A DNA stretch of 64,000 nt, taken from contig NZ_JAGTJJ010000025.1 in NCBI RefSeq assembly GCF_028435365.1, positions 1 to 64,000 on the forward strand, read 5' to 3'. The position numbers and the translations under genes were made by a program. The DNA is from Polyangium jinanense. GTDB taxonomy: Bacteria; Myxococcota; Polyangia; Polyangiales; Polyangiaceae. The notes under the pieces were generated by a model, which was not told where the DNA came from, ran no database searches, and was given only the letters and a program-made list of their open reading frames with translations. Of the stretch, positions 52,601-59,876 are shown piece by piece. Each line of letters starts with the position of its first letter. Within the stretch, counting starts at the first letter, position 1.

Positions 52601-53206
52601 CTCACCATGCACCAGCCGAGCCCCGCCGCCGCGTCGCTCCTGCGTGCGCTGCTCACCGGCGACGACGCCAACCTCATGCTCTTCGCCCGGCCCTCGCCGT
52701 GGGCGAAGTTCTCGGTGCGCACCGTGTTCCAGGGCGCGCGTGTGCCCCTCTCGGCGGTGCGCCTGCGCCTCTCGTACGAGTACGAGCGGACCGTCGGTTC
52801 GAGCAACTGGAGGGCGCACCAGCAGGCGCAGAACGCGCGCATCGGCGCCCGTTACGCCAATCTGCTGCACCGCCAGCCGACCGCGGACGAGCTGCGCGCC
52901 GGCCGCGAGCTGCTCGACCTCGGCTACGGCGATGGGGACGTGGCGTCCGTGGTTTTCCGCCTGCATGAGCAGGAGGCCCAGGCGCTCGAGGTCGACCGCA
53001 TCTACAGCGAGCACTACGGCCGCGTACCCAACCCGGCCGAGCGGGCCTTCTGGTCGCTCCAGCTTTTGGATGGCCGCAGCCTGGCGCAGGCAAAGGAATA
53101 CGTGCAGCTCGTCAACGACGCGGTATTCGAGATCTACGCACGCCAACCTACCTACGACGAGCTGAAGCTGTACACGCAGTTGCTCGACCAAGGGCTGGGG
53201 ATCTAG
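49649..53206 (+). CDS. Very large secreted protein with coiled coil and DUF4214-like C-terminus
   Basis: An 1185-residue protein; GAGGAGA lies eight bases before ATG 49649. Lipoprotein-like signal (SALVLGMSACILG). Residues about 60-260 are a beta-rich region (VRIYARELRFEDTG; Gly-rich NGGNGQNAGPGKHGAPG). A long helical region (about 380-880) includes heptads and KKAKEEKVKPETKKTKK and a hydrophobic stretch (VLASVARLIPVGQPYTGAIA). The C-terminus (about 1060-1185) has two DUF4214-like repeats: RIGARYANLLHRQPTADELR and DRIYSEHYGRVPNPAERAFW. Leu codons include noticeably more CTG than in the genes around it, so acquisition from elsewhere is possible. The shape (beta N-terminus, long helices with one hydrophobic patch) could suit a pore-forming or adhesive protein. 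Confidence 0.8.
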   Translation: MMTSGSFPLALSALVLGMSACILGDVEPSPVETSVATTTQPVVVAPDPADKRYVNTFQKLDPTRTDFNWQKWPNGTREVQIAGKLIVLDDAYVNSMGKDIQAGNVTRLDIYAERLIVRRPIRVPGAHVRIYARELRFEDTGAEPALLDTSAKQPPVGAEQFRNGDNGQSAGDVHLFVKEFSSQGNRFPRFRMNGGNGQNAGPGKHGAPGVSQTTFASAHQDLLKCARKHGIAASMNFHVSSFKFDPAPLTLDELENNAVALGVDLPTSGTNASPGGRPGEPGNAGSLHANLPGLAPYAEMLGGSAGLSAGYYRGGRAGQPTPAIKLASAKCQHLVGFSTGACRGCGGSTHMADRLIVPSVTRATPTDGRSVDSPSPNRSTGDAGQAELVNAPFAWLHPHSVAMTLSFVEDAFLNGFRTLAVDELTSLDQALDTYQKSPDWQALALGDQALLEQQELRVETLLGKLAARQDYFGNPEHWVPALSLEANKLLFEEEVRWAIRTIYMADWITETQERQVDRAAAIDAAKNLLRQEIRTLESQYNDALLALPQLQIDAETAASHLATLEGELLVAEQRLEARARENVEDRHKVPFWKKGLRVLASVARLIPVGQPYTGAIAGTALDAIAEVKSDAPWDSVKALPDQVKQASETIDKAKEAAAAAKKAKEEKVKPETKKTKKTLREGVKELATKLSPVIEEAKKHKALFASAEAPKEELEKELEKLKGEDAAFKEVAEKAAAITKEREAFAARLTETLDKLENAAGKMGEHYLHLAELLPEEEGITEVLLTQRAMLAIGDMRAKAEQRLLKYHYLLGRSFEYTMLRPYPGDLTLTRLFNEVLSLVKNDATGVISTEQDEQLYTLYREEISSLVELVVTEHAGRLQTTQVEIDLTPDEITRINEGSPLEIDFAERGVFGLEEENLRLLGLEVVDLRFAGAPPAGASFMDLVFEHGGLSRIFHEGVVHVFKHYNQKTRDPLRWTARSQNGTLTMHQPSPAAASLLRALLTGDDANLMLFARPSPWAKFSVRTVFQGARVPLSAVRLRLSYEYERTVGSSNWRAHQQAQNARIGARYANLLHRQPTADELRAGRELLDLGYGDGDVASVVFRLHEQEAQALEVDRIYSEHYGRVPNPAERAFWSLQLLDGRSLAQAKEYVQLVNDAVFEIYARQPTYDELKLYTQLLDQGLGI

Positions 53207-53985
53207 AGCGTAGGGTCACCCCCCTCCACGGCCCCTCGCCCCCACCCGACCCCCCGTTCGACCCCCAGCCGAGACGCCCGCGCCCCTCGGCGCACGTCCC
53301 TCGAACACCGGCCCAAGACCCCCCCGGCCTCGTCACTTCCTTCTCGATCGCGGACAAAACCGCCCCCGCCCCTCGCCGCCTCGTTCTCGCGCGCGAACCT
53401 CGAAGCCCTCGCCCCTCGAAACCTCCGACCCGAACCCGATGAGCGCCGCGCTCCGCCCGAAAGACGCGCGACGTGAGCTTCCGCCTTGGAGGTCGCGCCC
53501 CCCTTCGTCTCGCGCGTCGACGCCGACACAGGAAGGCGGAGGGCTCTTGCCTCGCGACACGCGTGCCAAGAAAGGAGGTCTCCGGCCTCGTCGATCGGCG
53601 CTCGCGTCGCGACCATCGAGGTCGCGTGCCTCCTCGCGCGCACGCCGAGCGCGACGCGAGGCCCCCCGCGCCCACTTCAGTCCGCGCGCGTGTTCCAAAC
53701 GAAGACCCCTGCGCCCTCTTTCACCCAGGTTCACGTCGCGGCCCACGAGCCTCCCCCCCTTGCGCGCGCGCGTCGGAGTCACGCCTACGAACCCCCCTTA
53801 TCTTCTTCGTCGCGCCTCGGGCAGCATGCGACCCGCCTTACGACCACCCAGGTCGAGACTCGATCCCCGAAAGGACCGCCCGCATGGATCCCCTCCTCGC
53901 ATCCCCTCGGCGAATATCCCTCCGACAGCGAGGCCGATCGAAAGGCGCGCGCTGCTCGTGGGGCCTGCGCATGGGTCTTTTCTTG
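53207..53985. other. Strand-biased (C-rich on plus strand) intergenic region
   Basis: This 779-bp gap has no gene I can support. Open frames on several strands exist only because the composition is extreme: the plus strand is dominated by C (for example CCCCTCGCCCCCACCCGACC) with few G runs, and translations are low-complexity Arg/Gly/Pro. No terminator, tRNA or repeat was recognised. It separates the large secreted gene from repeat copy E. Confidence 0.6.
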
Positions 53986-54307
53986 GGGCCGCCGCACCGG
54001 GGCTCTGCCCCGGGCCCCGCGGGGGCTGTTCGCCCCTCGACCCGAACCAGGGCAAGCCCTGGACCTCAGGGGGAAGAACTGCGCGATGCGCAGTTCTTCC
54101 CACAGGCCGGTGGGATAGCGTTGCCGATCGAAATGGCAGCGCGGCTGTCTTGATTGGCAGCGTCGCTCGCCGGTCTTGCCTCGGCCTGTTCGATGAACTG
54201 CGCATCGCGCAGTTCATCGACCCCGGGTCCAGCGCTTGCGCTGGTCCAGGTCCAGGGGCGGATAGCCCCTGGTGGGGCCTGGGGCAACGCCCCAGCGAAA
54301 CGGCTCC
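53986..54307 (+). repeat. Dispersed palindromic repeat, copy E (complete)
   Basis: Full copy in the same orientation as B and C. It includes the GGGGCTCTGCCCC, CCAGGGCAAGCCCTGG, GGAAGAACTGCGC-GAT-GCGCAGTTCTTCC, GATGAACTGCGC-ATC-GCGCAGTTCATC and GGGGCAACGCCCC elements. It ends 23 bases before the methyltransferase start, so that gene's promoter would have to lie in or before the repeat. Confidence 0.88.
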
Positions 54308-54330
54308 CCGATGGATGCGGCGACGCTAGG

Positions 54331-55194
54331 ATGCGCCCCGTGACGTACAGGATCCCTCCCTGGATTCGCGCCCTGCTCGCGGCCGACCGTCTCGCACACC
54401 GCATCGCCACCGCGCGCGAAGGCCTGCGCGACGAGCTGCTCCTCGCCTGGATCCCCGAGGCCGATCGCGCCGCCCTCACCGCCGCGCTCTACGCGCGCCA
54501 GAAGACCTACCTCCCCGGCGGCCATCGCTTCGAGAGCGGCCTCTTCACCTGGGAAAAACGTGTCCTCGACGCGCCCACCTTCCCCCGCCGCGGCTGCGTG
54601 CTCGTCGGCGCGGCCGGCGCCGGGCGCGAAGTCGTCGCCCTGCTCGAGCGCGGCTACGAAGTGACGGCCTTCGACCCCTGCGAGGACTTCGTCGAGAGCG
54701 CCCGCACGCTCACCCGAGGCCGCTCCGCCGAGATCCTTCTCGGCTCCTACGACGACCTCATCGCCGCCTCCGAGGGCCGCGGCGGCCCGCTCGCCTCGCT
54801 CGGCGATCCGCTCTCCTTCGACGCCGTGATCCTCGGCTGGGGCAGCCTCTCGCACGTCCTGCCTGCCTCCGCGCGGCTCGGTCTTCTTCGCGCCGTCCGC
54901 GCGCTCGCGCCACGCGCCGTCGTGCTCACGAGCTTCCAGCTCCGCCACGACAGCGAGGCGAAGACCGAGACCAAGGGACGCCTGCGCGACGCGCTCCGCC
55001 GCGCCTTCACCGCGATGGGCGCTCCCGGCCGCAGCGAGCCGGGCGATCAGTTTTACCCGGATGGCGGATTCTTCTCGTACCTCTCACCCGACGAGATCCC
55101 GCGCGTGGCCTTCGAGGCTGGCTACGAGGTCGTGCTCTTCGAAGAAGGCCCCTACCCGCACGCGCTGCTCGCCCCGCTTACGGGCGCGGTCTGA
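54331..55194 (+). CDS. SAM-dependent methyltransferase, first gene of the RiPP-like cluster
   Basis: A 287-residue protein; ATG at 54331 selected, since the upstream frame is repeat DNA. Motif I is GCVLVGAAGAGREVVALLER followed by acidic residue VTAFDPCEDF, motif II/III region FDAVILGWGSLSHVLPASAR. The C-terminus is FFSYLSPDEIPRVAFEAGYE. This is a class I Rossmann methyltransferase. It is 130 bp from the candidate precursor gene, same strand, and so probably acts on the peptide product or on its precursor. Ribosome binding site weak (GCTAGG). Confidence 0.82.
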   Translation: MRPVTYRIPPWIRALLAADRLAHRIATAREGLRDELLLAWIPEADRAALTAALYARQKTYLPGGHRFESGLFTWEKRVLDAPTFPRRGCVLVGAAGAGREVVALLERGYEVTAFDPCEDFVESARTLTRGRSAEILLGSYDDLIAASEGRGGPLASLGDPLSFDAVILGWGSLSHVLPASARLGLLRAVRALAPRAVVLTSFQLRHDSEAKTETKGRLRDALRRAFTAMGAPGRSEPGDQFYPDGGFFSYLSPDEIPRVAFEAGYEVVLFEEGPYPHALLAPLTGAV

Positions 55195-55324
55195 ATGCGC
55201 CGCTGCGCGGGTGCAACGAAGTCCGGTGGCCGTCGTTGTGGCCTCCGCACCCGGGTGGTACGCTGGCCGAAGCGTCATCGGAGGCGCGCGCCTCTGCGGC
55301 GGCGGTAGAAGGAGAACGACGCGC

Positions 55325-55504
55325 ATGGCCGACATCGAAGACAGAAGCGCCGAACTCGAAGCCCCTCCGCACGCGGAGGGCGAAGAGGCCGACGACCCCC
55401 GCAAGCCCTACGAGCCGCCGCGCCTCACGAAGAAGCGCTCCGTCGCCCGCGCGACGCTCTTCACGCCCATGGGCCCGGCGACGGGCATGGTCGTCATGGG
55501 CTGA
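55325..55504 (+). CDS. Candidate RiPP precursor peptide
   Basis: A 59-residue peptide with ribosome binding site AAGGAG ten bases upstream. The N-terminal part is acidic (MADIEDRSAELEAPPHAEGE, then EADD). In the second half, KPYEPPRLTKKRS contains Y29-x2-P32-x-L34, the YxxPxL motif by which lasso-type leaders are recognised by PqqD-like/RRE proteins. The C-terminal segment after Thr44 (LFTPMGPATGMVVMG) is Gly/Met-rich, and is the likely core. The next gene is a radical SAM enzyme, followed by B2 protease and PqqD-like genes, as expected for a modified-peptide cluster. Confidence 0.72.
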   Translation: MADIEDRSAELEAPPHAEGEEADDPRKPYEPPRLTKKRSVARATLFTPMGPATGMVVMG

Positions 55505-55542
55505 GCGGCCCCGCTGCGCGTTTCCTGGAGCTCCCATCCGCC

Positions 55543-56598
55543 ATGGCCGTCACGTGGATCGCCCTGCACCTCACGGATCGCTGCCAGCTCGACTGCCAGC
55601 ACTGCCTGCGTGATCCCGGACAGAAGCCAAAGGATCTCTCGCTCGACACGATCCGCAAGGTCCTTGCCGAGGCCCGGCGGCGCTACCACACGCGCCAGGT
55701 CGCGCTCACGGGCGGCGAGCCCACGCTCCATCCCGAGTTCGAAGGCGTCCTCGACGCGATCGTCGAGCATGATTGCACGTGGCACATCGTCACGAACGGC
55801 CGGCGCTTCGAGCAGCTCCTCTCGCTCGTGCGTGATGATCCTGCACGGCGCGAGCGCCTCACGGCCGTGAACCTCAGCCTCGACGGCGCCGACGAGGCGA
55901 CGCACGACGCGATCCGCGGCGCGGGCAGCTTCCGCGACGTCATGAAGGCCGTCACTCTCTGCACCGCGCACGGCATCCCGTTCGTGCTCCAGATGGTGCT
56001 GCACGCGCGCAACGTGCATCAGATCGAGGCGTTTGGCCTCATGGCCGCGCAGCTTGGCGCGGCGCGCGCCTCGCTCTCCATGCTCCAGGCGACTGGCACG
56101 CACCACGACGAGGCCTTGTACCTGCCGCCCCGCGCCTGGCAGGACGCGCAGCACCGCATCGAGCGCCTCGCCGCCGCGCTCACCATGCCCGTCACGATGC
56201 CCGAGGGGTTCTACCGCGAGCAGGCCTTCCACGTCTGCGAGGCCATGAAGAGCGAGGCCCTCCACGTCGACGTCGAGGGCCGGCTGAACCTCTGCTGCCA
56301 GCACGCCGGCGTCCCGAGCGCGGGCCCGCCGCGCGACGTCGCCGGCGACCTCGCTACGACGAGCCTGCTCGAAGCCCACGGCCGCCTGCTCGGCATCATC
56401 CACGAGGCCCAGGCCGCGAGGCTCGCCGCCATGGCCGAAGGCTCGCTCGACGCGTGGGACCACTTCCCCTGCAACTGGTGCATGAAGCACTTCGACAAAC
56501 CCCACTGGACGAACGCGGGCACGGGCGGTCCTCCGGCGCAGCGGGAGCGATGGCGCGGCGCGTGGGCGAAAAAGGTCACCTTGCCCGTCGTGCGCTAG
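55543..56598 (+). CDS. Radical SAM/SPASM-like peptide-modifying enzyme
   Basis: A 351-residue protein. CxxxCxxC is C14, C18, C21 (DRCQLDCQHCLRD); the SAM-binding GGEP is in RQVALTGGEPTLHPEFEGVL; VNLSLDGADEATHDAIRGAG is the characteristic fourth/fifth strand. The C-terminus is Cys-rich: HVCEAMKSEALHVDVEGRLN then LCCQHAG and FPCNWCMKHF, consistent with a SPASM or twitch cluster. It is 38 bp downstream of the candidate precursor gene and is thus likely the enzyme that modifies it (thioether, carbon-carbon or epimerisation cannot be told). Confidence 0.9.
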   Translation: MAVTWIALHLTDRCQLDCQHCLRDPGQKPKDLSLDTIRKVLAEARRRYHTRQVALTGGEPTLHPEFEGVLDAIVEHDCTWHIVTNGRRFEQLLSLVRDDPARRERLTAVNLSLDGADEATHDAIRGAGSFRDVMKAVTLCTAHGIPFVLQMVLHARNVHQIEAFGLMAAQLGAARASLSMLQATGTHHDEALYLPPRAWQDAQHRIERLAAALTMPVTMPEGFYREQAFHVCEAMKSEALHVDVEGRLNLCCQHAGVPSAGPPRDVAGDLATTSLLEAHGRLLGIIHEAQAARLAAMAEGSLDAWDHFPCNWCMKHFDKPHWTNAGTGGPPAQRERWRGAWAKKVTLPVVR

Positions 56599-56618
56599 GC
56601 GGCTCGGGGGAGCGCGAA

Positions 56619-57038
56619 ATGCCTTCGCCCTTGCCGCGGCACCTCCGCCTCTCCGCGACCGCGGTGGCCTTGCGCCTCTCGCTCCCCTTGCGGGTCGCGC
56701 AGTCGAGCCTGCCCGCGCTGCTCGACGCGCTCTCGCGGGGCACGATCGAGCCCGCGCCGCTCGACGCCATCGACGAAGCCCTCGCGCGCGCGGACGCGAT
56801 CACCCATCGCTTGCCCTTCGTGCCCGACACCTGCCTCTACCGCTCGCTCGCGCGCTTCTCGCTGCTCCGCCGCGCCGGGCATGCCGCACGTTTCGTCATG
56901 GGCCTCTCGCGGCCCGGGGAGATCGAGGGGCATGCGTGGGTGGAGCTCGATGGCACGCCGTACGGCGAAGAGCTTTCCCCCGACCTCATCGTGACGTACG
57001 CCTACCCCTGCCTAAACCCAAAGGAGCCCGCCGCGTGA
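56619..57038 (+). CDS. Lasso-peptide B2-like (transglutaminase-fold) protease
   Basis: A 139-residue protein; GGGGGAG lies upstream of ATG 56619. The catalytic triad of the B2 family is visible: Cys72 in FVPDTCLYRSLARFSLLRRA, His105 in EIEGHAWVELDG, and Asp111. Short length and the DTCL(Y)RSL/GHAWVE signatures fit the leader-cleaving B2 enzyme of lasso-peptide and related clusters. Its stop overlaps the PqqD-like gene start (GTGA). It should cut the leader of the modified precursor. Confidence 0.88.
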   Translation: MPSPLPRHLRLSATAVALRLSLPLRVAQSSLPALLDALSRGTIEPAPLDAIDEALARADAITHRLPFVPDTCLYRSLARFSLLRRAGHAARFVMGLSRPGEIEGHAWVELDGTPYGEELSPDLIVTYAYPCLNPKEPAA

Positions 57039-57313
57039 CCGAGCCGCGCCTTCCCAGGCCGAACCCCCAGGTGCTCTTCACCGAGCTCGACGACGGCACG
57101 GGCGTCCTGCTCCACCTCGACACGAAGTTCTATTTCACGCTGAACGCGGCCGCCGTGATCGTGTGGAAATCCCTCGCCGAGCCGATCGCCGAGCCGGGCG
57201 TGATCGCCGAGCGGATCACCTCGCTCTTCCGCGTCGATCGCGAGACCGCCGCGCGCGACGTCGACAGCGTGCTGCGCGAGATGCTCGAAGACGGCCTCGT
57301 GCTGCCGGCCTGA
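57035..57313 (+). CDS. PqqD-like precursor recognition protein
   Basis: A 92-residue protein with GTG start overlapping the B2 stop. It has the family's LN motif (TKFYFTLNAAAVIVWKSLAE) preceded by TGVLLHLD, and a C-terminal winged helix part (AARDVDSVLREMLEDGLVL). PqqD-like/RRE proteins bind the leader peptide and hand it to the modifying enzymes. It is the separate B1-type partner of the B2 protease. Confidence 0.88.
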   Translation: MTEPRLPRPNPQVLFTELDDGTGVLLHLDTKFYFTLNAAAVIVWKSLAEPIAEPGVIAERITSLFRVDRETAARDVDSVLREMLEDGLVLPA

Positions 57314-57319
57314 CGCGAG

Positions 57320-58303
57320 ATGCGAACCGCGGCGCTGCACGGCGCGACGCTCGCCTGGACAACCGAGGACGGCGCGCCCGATCTCGTCCACGAGCTCGGC
57401 CTCGACGAAGGCATCGGCCGAGCGGACGGCCGCGGCCGCATCGAGATCGTGCTCCGCCGCGGAGGCGCTTCGCTCGACGCGGATCCAGCTGCCGAGGGAT
57501 ACCGCCCCTCGTTTTTCCACGGCATCGTGCAGGCCTACCGCGAGCCCGCGGGCGCGCCTCGGGCCTTCCTGCTCTGGGATCGCAAGAGCCGCATCCTCGT
57601 CCCCGAGGGAGCCTCACGCATCGAGGCCTTCCTCTCCGGCGAAGAGATCGTCCCCGGCTCGGCCCGCGCCTCGCTGGAGATCGCGCTCTCGCTCGCCCTC
57701 CGCGCGGTCGGCCTCTTTCACCTCCACGCCGCGGCCCTCGTCCACCGCACGCACGGCGAGGCCGTCCTCGTCGTTGGCGGCGCGGGCGCGGGCAAGACGA
57801 CCACCACGATCACGCTCGCGTCCGCCGGCTACGGCTTCCTCGGCGACGACGCGCTCCTCCTCGAAGACGACCCCCGAGGCCCGCGCCTCTGCGCCGTCCC
57901 GCGCCCCTTTCACGTCGGCCCGGCCGCGCTCTCGGCCTTCCCACGCCTCGCGCCCCTGGCTGGCCCCACGAAGAGCCACGGCGACAAACGCGACCTCGAC
58001 CCGAAGCGCGCCTTCCCGGGCCAAGACCGGCCCACCTGCCTTGCGCCGACCCTCGTCCTGCACCCGCAAATCGAGCCGGATCAACCGACCCAGCTCGCGC
58101 CCCTCGCGAAGGCCGAGGCCCTCGGCAACCTGATCGCGTCGAGCGGCGGCCTCGTGATCGACGACGTGCCCGGAAAGACCGAACACCTCGCCCTGCTCGC
58201 CCGCATCACGAACGGCGCGCGCCACTACGATCTGCGCATGGGCCGTGATCTGCTCGCCGACCCCTCGATCCTCGCGTACGGGATCGACGGCCTCGACTAC
58301 TGA
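57320..58303 (+). CDS. HPr kinase-like ATPase of the RiPP-like cluster
   Basis: A 327-residue protein six bases from the PqqD-like stop. Residues 130-200 hold VGLFHLHAAALVHRTHGEAV, Walker A LVVGGAGAGKTTTTITLASA and the following YGFLGDDALLLEDD, the HprK-like pattern (GDD instead of Walker B). HprK-like proteins occur in lasso-type clusters, where a few phosphorylate the precursor; a kinase acting on Ser/Thr of the peptide is inferred. Seven bases overlap the convergent lipoprotein gene. Confidence 0.87.
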   Translation: MRTAALHGATLAWTTEDGAPDLVHELGLDEGIGRADGRGRIEIVLRRGGASLDADPAAEGYRPSFFHGIVQAYREPAGAPRAFLLWDRKSRILVPEGASRIEAFLSGEEIVPGSARASLEIALSLALRAVGLFHLHAAALVHRTHGEAVLVVGGAGAGKTTTTITLASAGYGFLGDDALLLEDDPRGPRLCAVPRPFHVGPAALSAFPRLAPLAGPTKSHGDKRDLDPKRAFPGQDRPTCLAPTLVLHPQIEPDQPTQLAPLAKAEALGNLIASSGGLVIDDVPGKTEHLALLARITNGARHYDLRMGRDLLADPSILAYGIDGLDY

Positions 58304-58944
58304 AGGAAGAACTGCGCGCAGCAGCCCTCGGTAACCGAGCAGGGAAAGGAGCCGAGCGTGGCCTCGCACTTGCCGACCTGCATCCCGTTGATGGAGCAAA
58401 CGCAGACCTGCGTCGTGCCCGGCTGCGGGAAACACTCCGTGGCCACGGCGCTCCCGTTGCACTGACCCTCGCACGAGCACGACCCGTCCTCGGCCTCCGA
58501 GCAAAGCGCGCTGGAGCAGCCGGTGCTCGGGGTCTCGCACGCCTCGAGCGCCTCGACGAACGGGAAGCAGACCGAGCTGAAGCACTCGCCGTTCAGGCCC
58601 GAGTTCTTGATGACGCACTCGAGCAAGGCGGTGACCTCGTTCAAGCACGGGCCGGCCTCGTCTTCGAACTCCTTCACACAATCGGCGACACAGTCATCCT
58701 CCGCGCACCCCGGGGTCGCGCTCATGCTCGCGCACGCCGCCTGGCAGAGGCTCTGCAAATCGCCGCCCCCCGCCCCGCTCGAGCTCGTCGTGGTGTTCGT
58801 CCCGGCACTCCCGTTTCCTGCGCTGCCCGTGCCGCCCGCGCCGCCGCTCCCGTCCGCGTCGATCACCACCTTGCCGCCACACGCCCCGAGCCCCGCGAAC
58901 ACGAGCGCCCCGATCCCCAGGAAGCCAAGCATCGTCCGTTGCAT
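58297..58944 (-). CDS. Cys-rich lipoprotein, unknown function
   Basis: A 215-residue protein from ATG 58944 (MQRTMLGFLG). Lipobox VFAGLGACGGK, then a Gly/Ser/Thr linker. The mature domain has about 20 Cys in regular pairs: SLCQAACASMSATPGCAEDD, CVADCVKEFEDEAGPCL, ECFSSVCFPFVEALEACE, and CSCEGQCNG. Helical pairs linked by disulfides are likely, as in other secreted proteins of these bacteria. Convergent with the HprK-like gene, overlapping it by seven bases. Function unknown. Confidence 0.72.
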   Translation of the reverse strand: MQRTMLGFLGIGALVFAGLGACGGKVVIDADGSGGAGGTGSAGNGSAGTNTTTSSSGAGGGDLQSLCQAACASMSATPGCAEDDCVADCVKEFEDEAGPCLNEVTALLECVIKNSGLNGECFSSVCFPFVEALEACETPSTGCSSALCSEAEDGSCSCEGQCNGSAVATECFPQPGTTQVCVCSINGMQVGKCEATLGSFPCSVTEGCCAQFFLQ

Positions 58945-58988
58945 GGCGCGCATCCTAACCCGGACGGACAAGACCCGCGAGGGGACGG

Positions 58989-59876
58989 ATGTCGCGCTCC
59001 GCCCGGGGGTTCGTCACGTCCGAGCGTTGCCACCGAGGGCGCGTTTCTGCGCTAGGATGCCTCCCCTCGGTGCTCCTTCCGACGCTCCTCGCCCAGCTCT
59101 TCGCCGCGCCCCAAGCCGCGCCTGCCATGACACAGGCCGCGCCTCCCGCCGCCGTTTGTCCCACGGGCACGCGGCTCGTTTCGGGCATCCATTACGAGAA
59201 CGTGCAGCGGCTCTGCACGACGAGGCAGAAGGGCCATTGTTATTCGTTCCTCCCGGGCATGCTGGCGCTCGAGCCGGTGGCCACGCCCGTGCACGTGTGC
59301 ATGGACGAGCACGAGTGGCCGAACCGCGAGGGCAAGCGGCCGGACGTGATGATGCGGTTCGTCGAGGCCGAAAAGAAATGCGCCTCGGTGGGCAAGCGCC
59401 TCTGCACCGAATTCGAATGGGAGCTCGCCTGCGAGGGCCCCGAGACCACACCCTGGCCCTACGGCCACACCTTCGACCCGAACGCCTGCAATTCGTCGAA
59501 GGATTTCATTCCCTACGACGAAGGGAAGCTGAACGCCGACGAACGCCGCGTGCGCGAGGTCGAGACGTGGCGCCTCTACCAGGGCGAGCCGAGCGGCTCC
59601 CGCCCGCGCTGCGCGTCGAGCTTCGGCGTGAAGGACCTCGTGGGCAACGTGGAGGAATGGGTTCGGACGTCACGCAAAGAGTGGCAATATCGGTCGTCGC
59701 TGAAGGGGGGATTCTGGGCCAAACCCTGGGCCCATTGCCGCGGAACGAACGATTCGCACGGGCCGATGTTTCGTTATTACGAGATCGGCTTCCGCTGCTG
59801 CAAGGATCCCGAGGAGCCCGTCACGGCGCCGGAGCCTGCGCCGGCGCCTGCACCGGAAATGACGCCGTCTCCGTAG
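58989..59876 (+). CDS. FGE/SUMF1-like domain protein (secreted)
   Basis: A 295-residue protein with a hydrophobic N-terminal stretch (LPSVLLPTLLAQLFAAPQAA). Features of the formylglycine-generating enzyme-like fold: EAEKKCASVGKRLCTEFEWE LA (written in two parts), YGHTFDPNACN, DLVGNVEEWVRTSR, GGFWAKP and the final FRYYEIGFRCC. Several Cys may be in disulfides. It may be an enzyme or a ligand-binding member of this superfamily; the paired active-site Cys of true FGE cannot be assigned here. It ends with a Pro/Ala tail which overlaps the VanW gene by 56 bp on the other strand. Confidence 0.82.
   Translation: MSRSARGFVTSERCHRGRVSALGCLPSVLLPTLLAQLFAAPQAAPAMTQAAPPAAVCPTGTRLVSGIHYENVQRLCTTRQKGHCYSFLPGMLALEPVATPVHVCMDEHEWPNREGKRPDVMMRFVEAEKKCASVGKRLCTEFEWELACEGPETTPWPYGHTFDPNACNSSKDFIPYDEGKLNADERRVREVETWRLYQGEPSGSRPRCASSFGVKDLVGNVEEWVRTSRKEWQYRSSLKGGFWAKPWAHCRGTNDSHGPMFRYYEIGFRCCKDPEEPVTAPEPAPAPAPEMTPSP

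Noticed and set aside
53439..54329. Plus-strand frame of 296 codons before the RiPP-like cluster
   Set aside because: Runs through C-rich DNA and repeat copy E; low-complexity Arg/Pro product and no ribosome binding site.
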